Below are positions 1-8,569 of a DNA stretch of 27,629 nucleotides, one piece after another. The notes below the pieces were generated by a model. That model saw only the letters and a program-made list of their open reading frames with translations, was not told the DNA's origin and did not search any database. Both the position numbers and the translations under genes were made by a program. Every line of letters starts with the position of its first letter. Position 1 is the first letter of the stretch. This DNA is from Chromera velia (Eukaryota; Sar; Chromeraceae), in NCBI GenBank assembly GCA_018398765.1, contig JAHBMJ010005854.1:35001-62629 (forward strand), given 5' to 3'.

Positions 1-837
1 CTTGCTGTCGGATGGCCTCTGTTGCATGCGCAACATATACACATGTACGACATTGCACGCATACACAGCAGATTCAATGCAACAGTGCATATGATGTACA
101 GTATGGTACGTAACGGTATATATACACTGGTATTTGTGTTGTGGTCGGTTGTGGTTGTATCATCATATGTTAAACTTTAAGATTCTGCTCGACATCTCTT
201 CTGTAGTACCACTTGAACGATCCATCACAGGAGTTCCATATAGGGGAAAAAAGATTGTACACAACACTTGTTTGATCGAAGGGTCATCTGTCCTGTTGCT
301 CTGTTTGATGGGTCCATCTTCTCTACATCCAGTCCCTCCAATGTTGGGTCAAGCTGCAACAAGCTGGAATACCTAGTGTGTGTCTTGTGAAACCAGCTTT
401 CAAAGGCTTGTAGAAAGCGTCAGTCCATCAGAAAGGATGAGGAAGTTAGCGAGGAATAGCGATGTTGGTCTATCCGGCTGCTTTGTCCTTCAGGGAAGCC
501 TGAAGGCCATCAATGAGCAATCTTTTCAGAGGTAGAAACGGTTTGCCACTCATATAACGATTGCATATGTGCTATTTGTCGAAATCTGGCTGTGAGTTGA
601 TGTACCAGTATGCAAACAACACCATGCATGCACAAAGAACTTCTGTCTCCCACCCAGAGGGCAGTGCAGAGGAGTCGTATCGCATCTGTCTCTTCTCTTT
701 GTACCATTTCCGTGTATTTGAAGTGCAAAACCACACCATCATGGTCTTTTACGGGTCCGATATGCTCCGAACAGCGGTGTGACTCAATGGGTGTTGCATC
801 TACCAGAAGTACACGTTTTTTTTCCGCTAAATTACAG
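1..837. other. No confident gene; weak ORFs only
   Basis: I see no feature I can name here. A minus-strand open frame of 121 codons (510-875) has a fairly natural amino-acid mix, with a hydrophobic VLLVDATPIES segment near its start. A plus-strand frame at 134-376 is open for 80 codons. Neither shows a recognisable domain, a splice context or a neighbour that supports it. The first 130 bases are rich in TATACAC and GCATGC-type words. Confidence 0.3.
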
Positions 838-1662
838 GCTTCTTGCGTAGAAGCGCTGACTGAGACCGCAGCCAAGACGGCGGAGGACCTTCGCGCCTCT
901 GTTGAAGAAGATGCAATTTACGAGATGCACGAAGAATTGAAAAGAGTCAGGGAGGAGAGGGATAGACTGCTGAACGCTGCTGAAGCATGTGAAGTCGAAG
1001 ATGTAAGACTTGGCCAGAGTGCGTACCTTGATGGAACACATACAGAAAGAAAGAGAAGAAGCAGTAAAGCATGCAGACACTACTGCACATTCCCTTAAAG
1101 AGACTCAGGGGAAGCTGGAGAGTGCAGAGAGGCTCTTGACGAAATTGGAAAGCGAAATTAAGAATGAGAGGAGGGGGGGATAGGAGAAAACAATCGCCCT
1201 CAATGAGCACCGAACTCTCATAAGCAAAATGCAAATAGACGTACAAAACGAGGGGGCCCGTGTACAGGAGACAGAACAGAAACTGAACAGAGCCCTGAAA
1301 CAGCATCGCAAGCTGGAAGGGGAACAAGAGAAAGAGAGAAAGAGAACTCGGGAGTTGCAGCGCAAGTATGAACAGTCCGAAAGAGACGTGGCTCATCTGA
1401 AAAACCAGAGGAGAGAACTTGCAGGCACTGTCACTGCGCAGCAGGCAGTGATCGGAAGGCTGGGAGGCGAGATGAGATCTCTGGAAGACACTGTGCAAGC
1501 TGAGAACGGGATGAGGGAGAGGCTTACAGATGTCATAGGGGGAATCAATTAAGGGCAACACTGGAAAAGACCAGAAAGGACCTGTCCGACTGTCGTTTGG
1601 GCATTTCCTCTTCTACTGCCGATGGGTCAGTCAAGCATACAAGGGATTCTTCCGAAGAATGA
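838..1662 (+). pseudogene. Decayed coiled-coil protein gene
   Basis: A coiled-coil polypeptide (stretches such as MHEELKRVREERDRLL, AERLLTKLESEI, RELQRKYEQSERDVAHLK) runs through the segment, but only by changing frame. An acceptor-like ...AAATTACAG ends at 837. Frame 1 is open to ~1002. Frame 2 then continues from ~1007 (MEHIQKEREEAV from 1031), interrupted by an in-frame TAG at 1181-1183, to TAA at 1550-1552. Frame 1 resumes after the G run at ~1538-1542 (LRATLEKTRKDL) and stops at 1660-1662. The first frame change could instead be a 43-nt GTAAGA...ATACAG intron at 1003-1045, which joins in phase. The TAG has coding sense on both sides in the same frame, so it is a nonsense codon, not an indel. 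The family (myosin tail, SMC or other) cannot be told from heptads alone. Assembly errors are the alternative to decay. Confidence 0.5.
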
Positions 1663-2016
1663 ATGCTCCAAAAACTAGAATGGTGAAAAAAAAATCATAC
1701 AAAATTCGTAATCAGACTTCAATTTGAAAACTGCTCCCACTTGATATCGAATTGCATCTTGAAGTTCTCTTTTGTGACAAATGGAAAGCCGTTTGAGAAA
1801 AGTAAAACGAACAAATAATTTACTGCAAATTGAAGCAGTGAATCTCTAAAGTCGGTATCAGAACGGAACGATGGGTACTAGAACAAAGTCTGTCGACGCT
1901 GTCCCATTTTGTCCTGGTTTGTGATGATTATCCTCATGTTGATGCAATGAAAGCATAAAAAAAAAACAAAAGGGGAGAAATTTTATCTCTTTTAGTCTCT
2001 TAAATTTTTAAGTTTT

Positions 2017-2083
<67 letters not shown>
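2017..2083. repeat. (CT)n microsatellite
   Basis: The tract is almost pure CT, with two TTT interruptions. It lies between the coiled-coil remnant and the coding-like fragment that starts near 2187, so it could be intronic if these once formed one gene. Confidence 0.95.
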
Positions 2084-2087
<4 letters not shown>

Positions 2088-2186
2088 GTGTGTATGTATG
2101 TAACTGAGTGAGTGCATTGATCGTTTCGTCTTAGTTTGAATTTAATTTTATGATCGACTGCTTCCTTTGATACGTATAATATGTAG

Positions 2187-2413
2187 GCACTCCTCAGGGA
2201 TTACAATGTGAAAAAGGGATCCGCGAGCTCCATTCCGAGGCTGCAGTCCTCCTGCGCTCAGAAACCGAACCCGACGTTCTCCATGGCGAGGGCTGTGCAC
2301 GTCCTTCAGTCTTCTTCAATGGTCCAGATCGAGGTGCAGTCGGAGGACACAGTGGCAGCAGCGAGGACGTGGGAGGTGCAGGCAAACAGAGTCACCAGAA
2401 CGGCCGGTCAGGA
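2187..2413 (+). pseudogene. Coding-like fragment, possibly the 3' end of the coiled-coil gene
   Basis: After an acceptor-like ...ATATGTAG (or ...CTCCTCAG ending at 2197), one frame reads LQCEKGIRELHSEAAVLL and then a Gly/Ser/His-rich tail to TGA at about 2411-2413. The adjacent frame is also open to 2429. The first frame looks more protein-like and would make a sensible C-terminus for the coiled-coil sequence upstream. A matching donor GTCAGT occurs at 1626-1631, but the phases do not join cleanly, so I treat this as a remnant. No function can be assigned. Confidence 0.3.
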
Positions 2414-2542
2414 TCCTCCTGAAGTATGAAGACTGAGCACTCACTAACTCACACACGTACATAGCAGAGAGAGAGCGAAGTTGGATGGTGATAGTGTTTC
2501 ATGGAGTACATGAACTTTCAAGGTAGTATCACGAGTGATCAG

Positions 2543-2552
2543 TCTTTCTTTC

Positions 2553-2587
<35 letters not shown>

Positions 2588-2592
2588 TCATG

Positions 2593-2637
<45 letters not shown>

Positions 2638-2638
2638 A

Positions 2639-2698
<60 letters not shown>
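2543..2698. repeat. Compound microsatellite (CT)n-(TA)n-(TG)n
   Basis: CT-rich from 2543 to 2588, then (TA)14 at 2592-2619, then TG repeats to 2698 with two small TATG interruptions. All six frames read through it as repetitive peptide, so the open frames here are not evidence of genes. Confidence 0.97.
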
Positions 2699-2700
<2 letters not shown>

Positions 2701-2830
2701 CATATGTATTGGTCTGTGACCACAGATAGATACATGTGACGGCGAGTGACACTGCACTTATGCGCTTACCACTTTGAGACTCCCAAAAAAGAATCTGTGT
2801 GCATCGTTCTTTGCAGCCCTCCACGGCCAA

Positions 2831-3733
2831 ATGGTGGACCGGAGCCAGGAAGTGGGCCAAACCACTGGTTTGAGACATTTAGGACGTACGGCTGCTGGGG
2901 CAGGACTGTTGGGTGGAGCTGCAGTTGCAGGAAGAGGGGGCGCTGCAGCAATTGCGGGCGGTGCAGGAGGCGAAGCAACGGGAGCAACCGTAGCTGCCAC
3001 AACAGCCGCAAGCGTCCCTGGTATAAGCAGCCATCTTTTGGCCGCTGCACTCTTCGTGACAGCAGCTTATCCGAGTCTCTGCTACATGTTGGTTCTATGC
3101 AGACGTCCAAAGCCTTCGAGTACATCAAGAAGTGCCATAACCTAAACAGTGCCGAGATGATGCTGACACTTCAGGCCGCGGTGGTCACCATGATGGCCGA
3201 GCAAGGGCTTAAGGTAGACATCCTTGGAATGCGCGTAGGCGCTGCCCGGAAATCCGCAGGTCCATGGGCTTCCATTCCATTCAGCACTGTAAGCGCCAGT
3301 CACTGATGATCAATAACTGCTTACGGCTCTGTGGGTGATAGACAGGCATTAGTTCACCTTCATTTTGAAGTTTGCATGCAAAGGTAACGCTCTTTGACTT
3401 TGCGATGCATGTATTTAGTGCATGTATACCTGACAAAAACTTATTGAAGTTCATTTCCTTTCCCTCTTTTCTTTTATGCAAATTTTCTGCTGCAGCAGCC
3501 ACACCAACACCGAGAAATTTCTTGCTCCCGAGCCCTGGGGCTTCAACTCTCCTTCTGCGTTCGGGATCTATCCAACGCCCGCAAAAGGAAAGTTCACCAC
3601 AATTTTCTCTCACGCGCCCAAGGAGGCCCCCACCAACAATTGCCCCGACGCGCAGGGGATAGGAACGGCTGACTCGGCGGCCGCAGCAGCGACTTTTGGT
3701 CTTTCCACGGAGGCAAGCCCCGTCAAGGGATGA
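2831..3733 (+). CDS. Possible two-exon gene, small Gly/Ala-rich protein with a hydrophobic segment
   Basis: Tentative model: ATG at 2831, just after an acceptor-like TTCTTTGCAG; exon 2831-3087; intron 3088-3495 (GTTGGT...CTGCTGCAG, the same donor and acceptor pattern as the two firm genes); exon 3496-3733 ending in TGA. The phases agree (85 codons plus 2 nt, then 1 nt), giving 164 residues. The N-terminal part is Gly/Ala-rich with a hydrophobic stretch (HLLAAALFVTAAYPSLCY). The second exon reads KFLAPEPWGFNSPSAFG and onward, with GC-rich third positions. Problem: the proposed intron contains a different frame (3102-3291, KAFEYIKKCHNLNSAEM...) that looks equally coding and does not join the second exon in phase. 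The true structure may differ, or the locus may be broken. No family is recognised. Confidence 0.3.
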
Positions 3734-4406
3734 CGACGATGGTTACCTACCCGTTGCTCCACAGTAAGTTGAACAAAACATTGCCGGAGGCCAGCAAGGA
3801 GCGGTTCCGGAAACGGAAGAGGAAGCACATGGGGAAAGGTGGGGAGGATTGAGAGAATACTGTACACTAGTGTACAATAGTGTTAAACGGATCATTCTTT
3901 CATGATCACCAAGCAAATTATTTTTAAAACTAAAAACAACAGAGTAATTTAGTGAATTTGATTGAATTGAACGCTATATTATAAGAATAAAACTGTCTCG
4001 TACTTTTGCCGTCGGAATTATGGTCGGATGCTATAGAAACCTAGAAATAGGCTAATAGCGATAGTATATAAATGATAAGTGATTTATTGATGCTCTAGAA
4101 CACTGTCACCGTTTTATTTTTTAGAGGTTGCCCCCGTAAACAGCAGGCATATATGATGATGACTATAAAAAGAGAGAGAGAGAGAGAGAAAGAGAGGCTT
4201 AGTAGAAGAGATGGGAGTGTGACTAACTCATTAGTAGAATAAAGGAGCATGCATCCATTTAATAAGCAACTTAAACGTTTTAAAATTGCATAATGCGTGG
4301 CTGCTTCCGCTGGTAGCCAGTGGTAGGGATCCTAGCTATACTTCGATCCCTAAACAGGGGATTGAGTGGAAGAGAGAGCTTGTCAAAGCCTAAGAAAAAA
4401 GAGTCT
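3734..4406. other. AT-rich intergenic DNA
   Basis: No coding sense is seen. It contains a short (GA)n tract at about 4168-4196 and scattered A/T runs. The composition drops sharply in GC relative to the coding-like DNA before it. Confidence 0.6.
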
Positions 4407-4466
4407 GCAAATAGTGACCATGTTTGATTTGATTATATTTGATTTGATTTGATTTGATTTGATTTG
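4407..4466 (+). repeat. Left terminal inverted repeat
   Basis: GC[A]AATAGTGACCATGTT followed by GATTT units. It pairs with 5201-5260 with one mismatch in the outer 28 bases and one ATATTT interruption in the GATTT array. Confidence 0.8.
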
Positions 4467-4943
4467 AGCTTCAACCTCAAATATTTGATATTTGAGGTAA
4501 GATTTGAGGTTAACCTCTTAGGGTTCCTCACTGAGTCACTGATTTACTGTCACTCTGATCATTTTTCTCATGACAATAGTTATCAGAACATTTTTGATGT
4601 GTGTTTCAAAAATTTAAAAAAATATATATAAAATTATAACTTATCAGTTCCGTAAAAAAAATATGCCTGTGTGGCAGTGTATATACACTAGTCACTGAGA
4701 CTCACTCTAGTACTAATAGAGATTAAGAACGTAAAATTGATATATTTAAAATTGCATATGACTTTTTGTTGATACGATAAAGTTAGAACACGTACCAAAA
4801 TTGAGGTGACAATCACTCAGCTTTATAGCACTTCCTTTTCCTCTTCTTCATGATCACTTTCTTCGATGTGAATCGAATTGATCGGTGGTGGGAGCTGCTG
4901 ACTCAGTGCTGAGAGCTTTTTCTCTGGCTTTTCGGCTTTCCAG

Positions 4944-5060
4944 GAGTGGGTGCTCTTGGGCTTCTATTCGGTTACGGAGAGATGACAACGGGGTGGGACG
5001 AAGAACCATACACACGTTTGTTATTGCTGTTGGTGTTGGAACCATCCTGTTTCTGGGCAG
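4944..5060 (+). pseudogene. Possible captured exon fragment with a C-terminal hydrophobic segment
   Basis: Inside the TIR element, a pyrimidine-rich tract ending CTTTCCAG (4943) is followed by a frame that reads ...RRTIHTFVIAVGVGTILFLGS and then a TAA stop. This resembles the last exon of a membrane or tail-anchored protein. Another frame over the same bases is also open (VGALGLLFGYGEMTTGW), so the assignment is weak. Confidence 0.2.
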
Positions 5061-5200
5061 CTAAGTATCCAGAGTTGGTACTTGCAAAAGTTTTTTCAGG
5101 ACCTTCATATTTGAGGTTAAAAGTCATATTAATCAAATATTTGATCGTATTTAATAAGTCTTTAAACACTAGGTCCTCCCTAACTGGATATTTGATTTGA

Positions 5201-5260
5201 GCTTAAGCCCTAACTCAAATCAAATCAAATCAAATCAAATCAAACATGGTCACTATCTGC
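5201..5260 (-). repeat. Right terminal inverted repeat
   Basis: The reverse complement of the left end: AAATC units and then AAACATGGTCACTATCTGC. Confidence 0.8.
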
Positions 5261-5340
5261 GAAATGATTAATTGCCCTTTTATCTAGCCTTTTACCATCG
5301 TTCCAGCATCTGGCTGTTATGAGGCTAAGGCCTGCACTAT

Positions 5341-5399
5341 AAAATTCTAAAAAAAAATATACACAAGAAACCAAATCAAAAGTTTTTTTTTAGAATTTT
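5341..5399. repeat. A/T hairpin
   Basis: A 17-bp perfect inverted repeat, AAAATTCTAAAAAAAAA at 5341-5357 and its complement at 5383-5399, around a 25-nt loop. It resembles the stems at 6515-6567 and 7948-7986. Confidence 0.75.
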
Positions 5400-5608
5400 T
5401 TTTGTGCAAAACATATGGTAACTAGTGTCTTCTAAGTACTTTATCACACTCATGGTATTTCAGATTTAAATATGCATCTAGAAGTACACAGTTTCTCTAA
5501 CTTCGGTTTTTGAGTCCCTCTCTAGGTCCCTCTCTTCCTTTTACCCTTTTAAATTACTACTTTGCTACAAGCTCCCCAACAACTTGAACCCTTGCCTGCC
5601 GGACCAGT

Positions 5609-6194
5609 GCCGGATCCCCTGAATATTAATTCGTAGTGATTTTTGGTTGAAGGTTGAATATTTGTTATAACTTTTTGATTTTATAAGATATGAAGCTGAT
5701 TTTCATTGCAGTTAGGTCCCAGTAGGGTGTAAAATTATTTTTTAGAATAAAAACAAAGATTTGCATCCATTACAAAGTGGCTCTTTCGGGCCTGGGCGCG
5801 CGCTTAGAGTCTCTCCATCCCCGCCGCAGGCGATAGGGGGGGGTCGCCGAAGGGGGGAGGCTACCCTCCACAGGCCGAGGGGGTTGGGGGGGGGCGCGGA
5901 GCTCCCCCCAGCAGAAAATTTTGGCATTTTCTGCCTTGGAAGTACCATTTTTTAAGGTAAAAAAATGTTTGTCAAACACGATTGCCTTGGGTGAAAAAGT
6001 GATGCAAAAATGTGGATACTCAGACCCAACACATGACTCTAAGTTTCGCGCTTGGCCTTCTCCATGCATGAATAGCACAAAAACCTGGCACGCGCGTGCA
6101 GAGCAGTCATGCGCCAAACGCGCGAAGCCAGGAAAATGTATTAATTTTTTTTTGAAAAAAACTACTACGAATTAATGTTCAGGGGTTCCGGTGC
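5609..6194. mobile_element. ~586-bp element with terminal inverted repeats, GC-rich core
   Basis: The left end (about 5609-5637) reads CCGGATCCCCTGAATATTAA and then TTCGTAGT. The right end read on the other strand gives CCGGAACCCCTGAACATTAA and then TTCGTAGT: about 28 bases with only a few mismatches. There is no transposase and no clear target duplication. The interior differs strongly from its AT-rich surroundings: long G runs at 5837-5895 (several GGGGG or longer), and a 9-bp hairpin GCAGAAAAT/ATTTTCTGC at 5911-5934. Open frames inside (5742-6117) are products of the G/C runs and show no domain. Confidence 0.6.
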
Positions 6195-6760
6195 CGTTTA
6201 CCAAGATCTAAGGTTACGTCATTTTTAAGTTCCACCCTTTCACATACACACGCCGAAAGAAAGGCACGGATATTAAGGTCTAGGTGAAGGTCTGGTCCGT
6301 TTGAGACTCGTGAATCTCTAACAAGCTTGGACATTTTCTTCTCTTTTTTCTCTGCTCTAACTCTTTCACTTTCTTCCTCAAAGACTGAGTCATGCATCAG
6401 CTTTCTGCAAAATTTCTATCACTTTTTTCACATCTTCCTCGTCCTTTCCCCCCTGCCCCTTCCTTCTCTTCTTCCCCTTCAATTGTTTGTTTATATCTAG
6501 GTTTATATGTTTCTAAAATTCGTAAAAAAAAAATAAAATCTTAAATTTTTTTTTTTTTACGAATTTTATGGTATAGCCCCTAGTTATGAGGGCGGTTACG
6601 GACGGTTACGGAATGTATAGCCAAATTGGCATGATTTTGTATTATCATATATGTAATTGCCAGTGAGTCATTAATTGTGTTAGATTCAAGTTTATAAACT
6701 AACATTGCATATCATGCCCCGTGGTTGGCCAGAGTCTAAGTTTAGGCCTAAGTGGTGGCT
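6195..6760. other. Intergenic, AT-rich
   Basis: No gene is seen. The segment holds a CT-rich stretch at 6330-6480, the A/T hairpin described separately, and a small tandem CGGTTACGGA twice near 6593-6612. Confidence 0.5.
6515..6567. repeat. A/T hairpin
   Basis: AAAATTCGTAAAAAAAAAA at 6515-6533 pairs with TTTTTTTTTTACGAATTTT ending near 6567. The loop is short and AT-only. The stem is of the same type as those at 5341 and 7948. Confidence 0.75.
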
Positions 6761-6867
6761 CCTAGGGTGGCTCACTAGCTTTAACAGCCTCAACTCAATT
6801 CAATTCATATCATTATTTAGACTACGCTGAACGTTTAATCAAACCGATTCAAACGGCAAGTAGAACT
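6761..6867 (+). repeat. Direct repeat, copy 1
   Basis: Begins CCTAGGGTGGCTCACTAG and ends AGTAGAACT. It matches 8144-8240 in the same orientation almost base for base, except that copy 1 carries a 10-bp extra piece (CCGATTCAAA) formed by a small local duplication, plus a couple of substitutions. Confidence 0.9.
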
Positions 6868-7175
6868 GGAAGAAAAAATTATGAAACTGGCAGAAGGGGT
6901 TTGTTGGGGTTTGTTGCTCAATTTGTGTCAATTTGAGGACAACAGAAGCATGAACAGAAGTGGAGCAGCAGGAAATTAGTTGAGAGGTGGAAGAGCAAGA
7001 GCTCTCTGCATCATCAGAGCTTGATGGGGCCACAGCTGACTTTGAGAGGCACTAGGAGAGGCGCCAAGCGGTTTAGAGGTCGCGGGAGGGAAATCTCAAA
7101 GAAGATGGGGAGGAGGAGGGGGGAAGAGACGAAGAGAGTGGGGATTTAGAGGAAGGGCGGGAGGCTGGCAGAAGC

Positions 7176-7852
7176 ATGACCGAAGGTGACAAAGTCCCCT
7201 CAGAGAGCATGCCGGAAACAGCGGTTGATGACCTCCCCCGAGATGAATTTGGCCGCGTCTTGATCAAAGATCAGGCGGGAATCCTGCAAACTATATGGTA
7301 TATTGTCAGAAAAGAGCTCAAGAAAATCTCGTTGGTGAATCCAGTCCTAGATCCAGTCGTTGACAAGCTTACACCAAAATTTCATTGATTAGAGCGCGTG
7401 CAGGCAGAAGGGCGGCGGGTAGGAGAGAGGCTAGATCAAATCATTTCAGAAAAGAAGTAGGTATGGCTCTATACAATGAGGAAGCTCTGAGGAGAGAGAA
7501 ATGACGTAGAGTGTTTTGAGCTGGCGCAAGTCCAGTCTGTGATCAGTCCAACAAGAAGACGTTTCACTTCGGCAGTCGCCAAAGATACAAAACACAAAGA
7601 CTGGAAGATTTGATCACTTCGAGCGCCTCTTTATGAAAGGGGAACAGAATCAGTATCTTTTGTATTGTTAGTTCAGGATGCTGATGAAATGAAGTTTGAA
7701 AACATCTTGGGGGTAGCATCTGTGAATGAATTTAAAAAGATTCGCCCCACAAAGATGACTATGCCCCAAAGAAACCAGACCGTAGTTGGAGGATGGACGG
7801 AGCTGTCTCTCTCTGTTCTGCAAGTTCTTAAAGAAGCACCAGACAATTGTTA
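7176..7852 (+). pseudogene. Broken coding sequence between the direct repeats
   Basis: Two protein-like stretches lie between the repeats. The first is 7176-7388 (from MTEGDKVPSESMPET to VVDKLTPKFH, then a stop). The second starts upstream of 7665: a frame reading RRFTSAVAKDTKHKDWKI, then an in-frame TGA, then LVQDADEMKFENILGV... to EAPDNC and TAA. Amino-acid use is natural, with mixed charged and hydrophobic residues, but stops and frame changes separate the parts. I recognise no family. It could be a former element-encoded protein or a host gene fragment carried between the repeats. Confidence 0.35.
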
Positions 7853-7947
7853 AGTCGTATAAAGAATTAAAATCAGATACTTTTTAAATTTCATTCAACT
7901 AATGTTTAAAAATATGTTAGCGTATCATAATATATGTAATTTTTTTT

Positions 7948-7986
7948 TTTTTTTGCTAATTTTATGCTGAAAAATTAGTAAAAAAA
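7948..7986. repeat. A/T hairpin
   Basis: TTTTTTTGCTAATTTT at 7948-7963 pairs, with one mismatch, with AAAATTAGTAAAAAAA at 7971-7986 around a 7-nt loop. A run of C residues follows at 8041-8050. Confidence 0.7.
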
Positions 7987-8143
7987 TAGTTTGAATTTTT
8001 GGTGGGGTTTTCATGGTGTCTGGTACGCGGAATCGTTAACCCCCCCCCCCACTAAAGACCAAATAAAACAAATATTATTTAATTATGGTCATTTTAAACA
8101 TATTTTATTTATTAGTTTTTTATTTTATTTATCATGTTCCACG

Positions 8144-8240
8144 CCTAGGGTGGCTCACTAGCTTTAACAGCCTCAATTCAATTCAATTCATATCATTATT
8201 TAGACTACGCTGAACGTTTAATCAAACGGCGAGTAGAACT
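8144..8240 (+). repeat. Direct repeat, copy 2
   Basis: Same sequence and orientation as 6761-6867, without the 10-bp internal piece. The separation from copy 1, start to start, is about 1.38 kb. Confidence 0.9.
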
Positions 8241-8569
8241 TAGCCTTAATTCTGTATAGGTAGTAACCTAGGTAATAACCGAGGCCTACCAAATTATTGA
8301 AAAATTATGTATGTAGTTATAAAAATTCTGAATTGGATTCTATAATATCATGAACGAGTCGGTTAAAAACTCGGTTTTGCATACAGATACTTGCAGATCT
8401 AGATGCAGATGCAGCGTGTATAGGTAGGTGCAATAATGGAGAATATACGCAAAAATGCACTGAGACGCAAAGTTAATTTAACCGCATGGAGACATCAACG
8501 GATGCGTTGTGACGCGGTCGTCTTTCGAATTCCTACACGCACTCATCAAGGTGCTTTTTTTGCCTTCTA
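8241..8569. other. Intergenic, nothing recognised
   Basis: Moderately AT-rich. It contains GCAGAT repeats near 8393-8412 but no coding sense and no known element ends. Confidence 0.5.

Larger units (their letters stand above)
4407..5260. mobile_element. 854-bp element with terminal inverted repeats (non-autonomous DNA transposon type)
   Basis: The left end begins GCAAATAGTGACCATG, followed by a TTTGATTTGATT array. The right end, read on the other strand, begins GCAGATAGTGACCATG followed by the same GATTT array, ending at 5260. An inner block, ACCTCAAATAT, near 4475 also recurs inverted near 5106-5116, so the inverted repeats extend inward discontinuously for roughly 100 bp. No transposase is encoded and no target-site duplication is obvious in the flanks. 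The interior (about 4820-5060) has higher complexity, with a splice-acceptor-like TTTCCAG at 4943 and a possible exon fragment. The size and layout fit a MITE or a gene-capturing TIR element. The superfamily cannot be assigned. Confidence 0.7.

Noticed and set aside
2501-2757. Short frames giving CVCVCV, THTHTH or IYIYIY peptides
   Set aside because: They are pure microsatellite translation with no unique protein sequence.
6761-8240. Full LTR retrotransposon
   Set aside because: The repeats are only ~100 bp. There is no TG...CA boundary, primer-binding site, polypurine tract, or gag/pol signature.
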